Shown: positions 33,549 through 38,773 of the stretch, piece by piece
Layout of the letters: every line of letters starts with the position of its first letter
Numbering within the stretch: position 1 is the stretch's first letter
Assembly (NCBI GenBank): GCA_023424215.1
Contig: JAFAEC010000020.1
Coordinates: 1-38,773, forward strand
Direction: 5' to 3'
Length of the DNA: 38,773 bases
Source of the DNA: Pseudomonadota bacterium
GTDB lineage: Bacteria > Pseudomonadota > Alphaproteobacteria > Caulobacterales > Caulobacteraceae
Position numbers and translations under genes: made by a program
The notes under the pieces: model-generated
Database searches by the model: none
The model's input: only the letters and a program-made list of their open reading frames with translations
What the model was told of the DNA's origin: nothing

Positions 33549-34678
33549 GCGTGGTCCTCCCCGTCCATGTCCCGCCAGCCGACGATCCGCAGGCCGTAGC
33601 CCTCCAGCGCCGCCGGGTTGGGACGGGTCGAACTCAACACGATCATGTCTCGCACCCCCAGATCCTTGAGGATCTGGGCGCCGACCCCGTAGTTGCGGAT
33701 CGAGCGATCGATGGCCGTGGGCTTGTCGCCGCCGGCCAGCCGCTCGGCGAGGCCGCGCAGCTCAGGGTCACGGAGAAAGACCGTCACCCCCGCCCCCTTG
33801 TGTTGGCTGATCGCCTGCAGCGCCTTCGGGATGTAGGCCTGCCGCGCCTCGATGTGGCCCAGCAGGTCGGCGGCGAAATCGACCTGGTGCATGCGCACCA
33901 GCGTCGGCTTGCCCGGTTCGATCTTGCCGTGGACGAGAGCGACATGCTCCACGCCCTCGATGACGTTGCGGTACAGCATCAGGCGGAACGGGCCGCCGTG
34001 GACGCTCTCGAACGGCGTATCCATGACCCGCTCGACCAGCCGCTCGGTGCGGCGGCGGTAGGCGATCAGGTCGGCGATGGTGCCGATCCTAAGCCCGTGC
34101 AGCTGGGCGAAGGCGACGAGATCGGGCATCCGCGCCATGGTGCCGTCTTCGTTCATGATCTCGCAGATGACCCCGGCCGGGGTCAGGCCGGCCATGCGCG
34201 AGATGTCCACGGCCGCCTCGGTATGACCGGTGCGGACCAGCACCCCGCCGTCGCGGGCGACCAGGGGGAAGACGTGGCCGGGAGAGACGATGTCGTCGGC
34301 GCCCCGGGTCGGGTCGGCGGCGACCTGGACGGTGCGGGCGCGGTCGGCGGCGGAGATGCCGGTCGTCACCCCTTCCCTCGCCTCGATCGAGACGGTGAAG
34401 GCCGTGCCCATGCTCTCGCGGTTCTCGGCCGACATCGGCGGCAGGCGCAGCTGGCGGGCGCGGTCGGCGGTGATGGCCAGACAGATCAGGCCGCGGGCGT
34501 GGCGGGCCATGAAGTTGATCTGGTCCGGCGTGGCGAACTGGGCCGGGATGATGACATCGCCCTCGTTCTCGCGGTCCTCGGCGTCGACGAGGATGTAGGG
34601 TTTGCCGTTGCGGGCGTCCTCGAGAATGTCCTCGATGGGGCTTATCGGGCTGTCGTTCATGTTCGCGGCCAATTGCAT
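33545..34678 (-). CDS. ribBA: 3,4-dihydroxy-2-butanone-4-phosphate synthase with degenerate GTP cyclohydrolase II-like domain
   Basis: N-terminal 210 residues are a normal RibB domain: DAEDRENEGDVI, ARHARGLICLAIT, GVTTGISAADRA, GHTEAAVDISRMAG and EIMNEDGTMAR. The C-terminal part (about 220-377) is RibA-like in length and has PxYRNVIEGVEHVALVHG, but the region that should hold the zinc triad C-x-x-G-D...C-D-C instead reads LVRMHQVDFAADLLGHI with no cysteine. So GTP cyclohydrolase II activity is unlikely, as known for RibBX-like proteins. ATG 34678 (GGAG 8 nt upstream) is used; GTG 34681 is equally possible. It is coupled to ribE and ribH. Confidence 0.93.
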   Translation of the reverse strand: MQLAANMNDSPISPIEDILEDARNGKPYILVDAEDRENEGDVIIPAQFATPDQINFMARHARGLICLAITADRARQLRLPPMSAENRESMGTAFTVSIEAREGVTTGISAADRARTVQVAADPTRGADDIVSPGHVFPLVARDGGVLVRTGHTEAAVDISRMAGLTPAGVICEIMNEDGTMARMPDLVAFAQLHGLRIGTIADLIAYRRRTERLVERVMDTPFESVHGGPFRLMLYRNVIEGVEHVALVHGKIEPGKPTLVRMHQVDFAADLLGHIEARQAYIPKALQAISQHKGAGVTVFLRDPELRGLAERLAGGDKPTAIDRSIRNYGVGAQILKDLGVRDMIVLSSTRPNPAALEGYGLRIVGWRDMDGEDHA

Positions 34679-35268
34679 CACGCCGTCTCCTGCCACCGCG
34701 CGAGGTATCGCGCCAGCATGTCGATCTCGAGATTGACGGCGTCGCCCGGTTTCAGGGCGCCGAGGGTGGTGGCCTGCCAAGTGTGCGGGATGATGTTGAC
34801 GCCGAAGGTTCGGCCTTCCACGGCGTTCACCGTCAGCGAAACGCCGTCGACGGTGATCGAGCCCTTCGGGGCGATGAAGCGATGCAGGGGCTCGGGCACC
34901 TCGATCTCGATGCGGTGCGAGCCGCCCTCGGGCGTCACCGAGACCACTTGGCCGAGACCGTCGACATGGCCGGAGACGATGTGGCCGCCCAGTTCGTCGC
35001 CGAGCTTCGCGGCCCGTTCGAGATTGACCCGGTCGCCCGCCTTCCATCCACCGAGAGTGGTCTTCGACAGGGTCTCGTTCGAGACCTCCACCGCGAACCA
35101 GCCGGGGCCCTTCCCGGTCACGGTCAGGCAGCAGCCGGCGTGGCTGATCGAGGCGCCGAGGTCGATCGCCGCCGTGTCCCAGGCAGTCTCGATCTCGTAG
35201 CGCCGGTCGCGCGGGGTCTGTTCGACCTTCCGGACGCGGCCGATGTCAGTGACGATGCCGGTGAACAT
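34678..35268 (-). CDS. ribE: Riboflavin synthase alpha chain
   Basis: Converts two lumazine molecules to riboflavin and ribitylaminouracil. The 196-aa protein begins MFTGIVTDIGRV and has the two-fold lumazine-binding repeat: SHAGCCLTVTG with NETLSKTTLGGWKAGDRVNLERA in the first and SITVDGVSLTVNAV with IIPHTWQATTLGALKPGDAVNLE in the second. GHIVSGHVDG links them. The stop overlaps ribBA and its start follows ribD directly. Confidence 0.97.
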   Translation of the reverse strand: MFTGIVTDIGRVRKVEQTPRDRRYEIETAWDTAAIDLGASISHAGCCLTVTGKGPGWFAVEVSNETLSKTTLGGWKAGDRVNLERAAKLGDELGGHIVSGHVDGLGQVVSVTPEGGSHRIEIEVPEPLHRFIAPKGSITVDGVSLTVNAVEGRTFGVNIIPHTWQATTLGALKPGDAVNLEIDMLARYLARWQETA

Positions 35269-35895
35269 TCAGATGCGCTCGTAGCGTTCCCACAGGTCGT
35301 CGCCCAGCGGTTCGGCCGACAGACGCCGGAACTTGGGGGCGTCGTCCAGCTTTGCAAGCGCCAGCGCCGCCACGCAGGGCCGGCCGTCCCCGCCGAGCAG
35401 GAGCGGCGCGCGGAACCACTCCAGCCGATCGACGAGGCCGGCGCGCAGGAAGGACGCCGCCACCTGGCCGCCGCCCTCGATGAGGACGGATTGCGCCCCC
35501 GCACGCTGAATGGCGCGCAGGGCGGCCGCCGGCGCCGGGCGGCCGTCGGGCGCGTCCACCCGCTCGACCCGCGCCGCGCCGACCGGGACAGCCTCCGTCG
35601 CCGTGAGGATCAGGGTGTCGCCCCCAGCCACCTTCGCGGTCGGCGGTGTCCGCAGACGGCTGTCCAGCACCACGCGCAACGGCTGATCGACCGGACGCCC
35701 CGGCAGGCGGGCGGTCAGTTCGGGGTCGTCGGCGAGCACCGTCTCCACGCCGACGAGGATGGCGTCGTGGGCCGCGCGCAGACGATGCCCCTGCAGCCGC
35801 GCGGCCTCGCCGGTGATCCATTTCGACTCGCCCGTCGCCGTGGCGATCCGCCCGTCGAGGGACGTCGCCAGCTTGAGGGTAACCAAGGGGCGCAT
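35269..35895 (-). CDS. RibD-type reductase (no deaminase domain)
   Basis: A 208-aa RibD C-terminal-like reductase: RPLVTLKLATSLDGRIA at the N-terminus, SKWITGEAAR, AAHDAILVGVETVLADDPELTAR (NADPH site) and VLIEGGGQVAASFLRAGLVDRLE near the end. It reduces the ribosylamino-pyrimidine in the riboflavin pathway. The usual N-terminal cytidine-deaminase-like domain (HxE...PCxxxGrTPPC) is absent; nrdR ends exactly where this gene begins (TGATG overlap), so no space is left for it. The deaminase must be encoded elsewhere or replaced. Length alone does not suggest decay. Confidence 0.93.
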   Translation of the reverse strand: MRPLVTLKLATSLDGRIATATGESKWITGEAARLQGHRLRAAHDAILVGVETVLADDPELTARLPGRPVDQPLRVVLDSRLRTPPTAKVAGGDTLILTATEAVPVGAARVERVDAPDGRPAPAAALRAIQRAGAQSVLIEGGGQVAASFLRAGLVDRLEWFRAPLLLGGDGRPCVAALALAKLDDAPKFRRLSAEPLGDDLWERYERI

Positions 35896-36380
35896 CAGCG
35901 CGGGCCGGACTCGTCGTCCAGGCCCCCTTCGTTCAGGCCTTCCGCGCCGAGGAAGCGGGCGAAATCGCCGGTGTGGCGGAAGTCCTTGTAGACCGAGGCG
36001 TAGCGGACATAGGCGACCTCATCGACGCTCTTCAGCGCCTTCATGATGAAGTCGCCGACGGTCGAGGACGGGATCTCGGTCTCGCCGAGGCTCTCCAGCT
36101 GGCGGACAATGCGGCTGACCAGCTGCTCGATCTGTTCCGGCTGCACCGGCCGCTTGCGCAGGGCGATGCCGAGCGAACGCTCCAGCTTGTCGCGGTCGAA
36201 GGGCGTGCGGCGGCCGTTGCGCTTGAGGATGACCAGTTCGCGCAGCTGCACCCGTTCGAAGGTGGTGAAGCGCCCGCTGCACTGCGGACAGGACCGCCGG
36301 CGCCGGATGGCCGCGCCGTCATCGGACGGGCGGCTGTCCTTCACCTGGGTGTCCGGGTTTCCGCAGAAGGGGCACTTCAT
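35895..36380 (-). CDS. nrdR: Transcriptional repressor NrdR
   Basis: ATP/dATP-sensing repressor of ribonucleotide reductase genes. The 161-aa protein has an N-terminal zinc ribbon with CPFC (3-6) and CPQC (31-34) and an ATP-cone domain (about 50-140: ILKRNGRRTPFDRDKLERSL, SRIVRQLESLGETEIPSSTVGDFIMKALKSVDEVAYVRYASVY). It lies 7 bp downstream of glyA and overlaps the reductase gene by TGATG. A palindrome fitting its own operator lies upstream of glyA. Confidence 0.97.
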   Translation of the reverse strand: MKCPFCGNPDTQVKDSRPSDDGAAIRRRRSCPQCSGRFTTFERVQLRELVILKRNGRRTPFDRDKLERSLGIALRKRPVQPEQIEQLVSRIVRQLESLGETEIPSSTVGDFIMKALKSVDEVAYVRYASVYKDFRHTGDFARFLGAEGLNEGGLDDESGPR

Positions 36381-36387
36381 CGGCGCA

Positions 36388-37671
36388 TCATCCGTAGATC
36401 GGGAAGCGGCGGGTGAGCTCGCGCACCTCGTCGGCCACCCGCTGCGAGACAGCCGCGTCAGCCTCGTCGCCGCCCTTCATCGAGTCGATGACGTCGGCGA
36501 TCCAGTGGCCGACCTGCTCGAACTCGGCCGCGCCGAAGCCGCGGGTGGTGCCGGCGGGGGTGCCGAGGCGGACGCCGGAGGTGACGGTGAAGGGCGCGGT
36601 GTCGAACGGCACGCCGTTCTTGTTGCAGGTCATCAGGGCGTGCTCGAGCGCCGCCTCGGTGGCCTTGCCGGTGACGCCCTTGGGCCGCAAGTCGACCAGC
36701 ATCAGGTGGCTGTCGGTGCCGCCCGAGACGATGGCCGCGCCGCGTTCCACCAGCACGGCGGCTAGCGCCTGCGCATTGGTCACCACCTGCCGGGCATAGG
36801 CCTTGAACTCGGGCTTCAGCGCCTCGCCGAAGGCCACCGCCTTGGCGGCTATGACGTGCTCCAGCGGGCCGCCCTGCAGGCCGGGGAAGACGGCCGAATT
36901 GATCTTCTTGCCCAGTTCCACGTCGTTGGACAGCACCATGCCGCCGCGCGGGCCGCGCAGGGTCTTGTGAGTGGTGGTGGTCACCACATGGGCGTGCGGC
37001 AGCGGGTCGGGATAGACCCCGCCGGCCACCAGGCCCGCATAGTGGGCCATGTCGACCATCAGGTACGCACCGACGCTGTCGGCGATCTCGCGGAAGCGGG
37101 CGAAGTCGATGTGGCGGCTGTAGGCGCTGGCGCCGGCGAGGATGAGCTTCGGCTTCTCCTGCTCGGCCATCTGCGCCACGTGATCGTAGTCGATCAGATG
37201 GTCGTCCTCGCGGACCTTGTAGGTCACCGGCCGGAACCACTTGCCGGACTGGTTGGCCGGGGAGCCGTGGGTCAGGTGGCCGCCGCAGGCAAGGTCCATG
37301 CCGAGGAAGGTGTCTCCGGGCGTCAGCAGAGCCTGGAACACCGCCTGGTTCGCCTGCGCCCCCGAGTGCGGCTGGACGTTGGCGAAGGCGCAGTCGAACA
37401 GCTGTTTGGCGCGCTCGCGGGCGAGGTTTTCGGTGACGTCGACATATTCGCAGCCGCCGTAGTAGCGCCGGCCGGGATAGCCCTCGGCATACTTGTTGGT
37501 CAGCACCGACCCCTGCGCCTCCAGCACCGCCTTCGAGACGATGTTCTCGGAGGCGATCAGCTCGATCTGCTCCTGCTGACGCTTCAGCTCGCCCTGGATG
37601 CCGCCGAACACGTCCGGATCGGCCTCGGCGAGGGGCTTGGCGAAGAAGGCGTCATGGGTGAAGGCGGTCAC
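36388..37671 (-). CDS. glyA: Serine hydroxymethyltransferase
   Basis: PLP enzyme that interconverts serine and glycine and supplies one-carbon units on tetrahydrofolate. The 427-aa protein has IELIASENIVSKAVLEAQGS, NKYAEGYPGRRYYGGCEYVD, NVQPHSGAQANQAVF, the PLP lysine in VVTTTTHKTLRGPRGG and VTSGVRLGTPAGTTRGF. It is the head of the glyA-nrdR-rib-nusB-thiL operon. The palindrome at 37719-37736 is 48 bases before its start codon. Confidence 0.97.
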   Translation of the reverse strand: MTAFTHDAFFAKPLAEADPDVFGGIQGELKRQQEQIELIASENIVSKAVLEAQGSVLTNKYAEGYPGRRYYGGCEYVDVTENLARERAKQLFDCAFANVQPHSGAQANQAVFQALLTPGDTFLGMDLACGGHLTHGSPANQSGKWFRPVTYKVREDDHLIDYDHVAQMAEQEKPKLILAGASAYSRHIDFARFREIADSVGAYLMVDMAHYAGLVAGGVYPDPLPHAHVVTTTTHKTLRGPRGGMVLSNDVELGKKINSAVFPGLQGGPLEHVIAAKAVAFGEALKPEFKAYARQVVTNAQALAAVLVERGAAIVSGGTDSHLMLVDLRPKGVTGKATEAALEHALMTCNKNGVPFDTAPFTVTSGVRLGTPAGTTRGFGAAEFEQVGHWIADVIDSMKGGDEADAAVSQRVADEVRELTRRFPIYG

Positions 37672-37718
37672 TGGAATCCCCGGAGTTGCGGCGTTTCATT
37701 TACGCTCCGGGACCCTGC

Positions 37719-37736
37719 CCCACAACATCTTGTGGG
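37719..37736 (-). promoter_or_regulatory. Candidate NrdR box upstream of glyA-nrdR
   Basis: Perfect 18-bp inverted repeat CCCACAA-CATC-TTGTGGG. Its central 16 bases match the NrdR-box consensus acaCwAtATaTwGtgt at 12 of 16 positions, including every strongly conserved one (C4, A6, A8, T9, T11, G13). It lies 48 bases upstream of glyA and just after the stop of the small protein gene. A factor-independent terminator is unlikely because no T-run follows on the minus strand. Autoregulation of glyA-nrdR is inference. Confidence 0.6.
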
Positions 37737-37931
37737 TCACCGCGACAGAAGGGCCCGTTTCAGCTTGGCCACCGCGATGCGTTCAAGGGCTCGCGGCTCG
37801 GCGGCCGGCCCCACCGCCGAGACCTCGATCCCGGTCGCCGCGTGCACGGCGGCGCACCTGAGCCAGGCGCCCGTCCGGGTGAATTCGACGATGATCTCGT
37901 CGCGGTCGCCGGAGCCGCCCGTCAGTCCCAT
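37737..37931 (-). CDS. Small DUF6898-like hypothetical protein
   Basis: A 64-aa protein, ATG at 37931, overlapping the methyltransferase end by 10 bp, which fixes the frame. The sequence runs RDEIIVEFTRTGAWLRCAAVHAATGIEVSAVGPAAEPRALERIAVAKLKRALLSR, given here only as the pieces DEIIVEFTR, ATGIEVSAVGPA and IAVAKLKRAL that resemble DUF6898 proteins found upstream of glyA in alphaproteobacteria. A two-strand plus helix unit is predicted. Function unknown. Confidence 0.72.
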   Translation of the reverse strand: MGLTGGSGDRDEIIVEFTRTGAWLRCAAVHAATGIEVSAVGPAAEPRALERIAVAKLKRALLSR

Positions 37932-38623
37932 CGCGGCATGCCCACCTGCAACGCGGCCATCTGGCTGCGCGACGGCAGGGCGGACTCCTCGCGGGCCATC
38001 ACGAACCAGTTCAGGGCCGGGTGGGGCCACGGGCAGGCGCGCACATGGAGGCCGGCAAGCACGGCGAGGGCCGCGACCCGGGCCGGGCTGAACTCGACGA
38101 ATCCGGGATAGACCCAGTCGGTTGTCGCCGCCGACGGCCCCGCCGTCTCCGGTCCGAGCAGCCAGTTCGCGACGATCAGGCCGCCGGGCGCCAGGCTGCC
38201 GGCGAAGCCGGCCAGGGCCCGGGCCGCCGGCTCTTCTCCGGCGTGCGAAAACACCGACTGGGCCAGGATGAAGTCGAACCGCTCGCCGAACACGTCGACG
38301 CGCCAGTCGCGGTTGGCGTCGAAGCGCGGCCGCTTCAGGGTCCGGGCGTCCTCGCCCAGTTCGTGGGCGAAGCCGGCCTCGACCAGACCCGGCTCGGGCT
38401 CGATGCCGAAATAGCGGTCAGGCTGGAGGTAAGGGATGGCGAGCCGGCCGAGGCGCAGGGAACCGCAGCCGAAGTCCAGGAGGCGATGATGCTCGCGTAG
38501 CCCAAGCAGGAACAGCAGGGCGAACTGCGATGCGCCGGCGACGTCGTATCGTTGCGGCTGGCCCACGAAGGCGCGGTGGGACGGCCAGGCCTCGAGCGGC
38601 AGCGGGCCCCGACCCTCGCTCAT
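37922..38623 (-). CDS. Class I SAM-dependent methyltransferase
   Basis: A 233-aa methyltransferase with motif I LLDFGCGSLRLGRLAIPYL (AdoMet site, about residues 47-65), post-I acidic GIEPEPGLVEAG, FDFILAQSVFSHAG (motif II) and LAPGGLIVANW (motif III). The substrate cannot be told. ATG 38623 lies 4 bp after the ALA synthase stop, so the two are probably co-transcribed. It overlaps the following small gene by 10 bp. Confidence 0.85.
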   Translation of the reverse strand: MSEGRGPLPLEAWPSHRAFVGQPQRYDVAGASQFALLFLLGLREHHRLLDFGCGSLRLGRLAIPYLQPDRYFGIEPEPGLVEAGFAHELGEDARTLKRPRFDANRDWRVDVFGERFDFILAQSVFSHAGEEPAARALAGFAGSLAPGGLIVANWLLGPETAGPSAATTDWVYPGFVEFSPARVAALAVLAGLHVRACPWPHPALNWFVMAREESALPSRSQMAALQVGMPRWD

Positions 38624-38627
38624 GCCC

Positions 38628-38773
38628 TCAGGCGGCGACCGGGCGGCGCGCCACGTTGCAGCGTGTCCAGAGCTTGTCCATGGCGCGGACGAGGTCGTCC
38701 ATCATGGCGTCGTCGTGGTTGGGCGAGGGGGTGAAGCGCAGGCGTTCGGTGCCCTTGGGCACGGTCGGGTAGT
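38628..38773 (-). CDS. hemA: 5-aminolevulinate synthase, C-terminal end (cut by window)
   Basis: The last 47 codons of a gene that continues beyond the right end. The piece YPTVPKGTERLRFTPSPNH followed by DDAMMDDLVRAMDKLW matches the C-terminus of the C4-pathway ALA synthase, which condenses glycine and succinyl-CoA to start heme synthesis in alphaproteobacteria. The stop at 38628-38630 precedes the methyltransferase start. Only the end is visible, so completeness cannot be judged. Confidence 0.85.
   Translation of the reverse strand, partial: YPTVPKGTERLRFTPSPNHDDAMMDDLVRAMDKLWTRCNVARRPVAA

Overview
The window is high-GC chromosomal DNA from an alphaproteobacterium, most likely a member of the Caulobacteraceae (Brevundimonas/Caulobacter-like; inference from gene order such as plsX-fabH-ihfA-merR-tRNA-Pro, a TAT-exported PhoX, an H+-pyrophosphatase and a glyA-nrdR-rib-nusB-thiL operon). 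Start codons GTG and TTG are frequent and many genes are translationally coupled by 1-4 base overlaps.

Region 1 (1-3357) is core chromosome: a PhoX-type secreted phosphatase, a convergent heme A synthase (CtaA/COX15) and two tiny coupled membrane proteins, the second of the DUF2842 type.

Region 2 (3358-24062) is a 20.7 kb integrative genomic island. It sits in a tRNA-Pro(GGG) gene and is bounded by a perfect 46-bp direct repeat (3358-3403 and 24017-24062) that runs from the tRNA 3' end through its anticodon loop. At the left end are a tyrosine integrase, a coupled hypothetical gene, an AlpA-like regulator, a small ORF and a replication-type helix-turn-helix protein. The cargo is defence DNA: a complete type I restriction-modification operon (hsdR-hsdM-hsdS) with a fourth coupled gene for a probable RNase H-fold protein, then an unrecognised divergent cluster. 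That cluster is a two-HKD phospholipase D-type nuclease and a 506-aa protein of unknown function on the minus strand, facing a giant (about 2040 aa) protein with a Cap4/DUF4297-like nuclease-type N-terminus, a helical repeat region and a PIN-like domain. I consider this three-gene cluster the best candidate for an undescribed (anti-phage) system. The right end carries four informative remnants: repeats GCTGTGACAAC shared with the integrase end, a 45-nt 3' fragment of a tRNA-Arg(CCG), a terminator and the reconstituted tRNA-Pro.

Region 3 (24063-38773) is core chromosome, almost all on the minus strand: plsX-fabH-ihfA-merR leading into the tRNA-Pro; a ubiquinol-cytochrome c chaperone plus YceD/DUF177; bamE in the opposite direction; a K+-independent-type H+-PPase; and a long operon from an ALA synthase (partial, window edge) and a methyltransferase through a small DUF6898-like protein, glyA, nrdR, ribD (reductase only), ribE, ribBA, ribH, nusB and thiL to a small exported protein. 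The riboflavin operon is unusual in lacking a recognisable deaminase domain and in having a GTP-cyclohydrolase-II-like domain without its zinc cysteines. A palindrome upstream of glyA matches the NrdR box.
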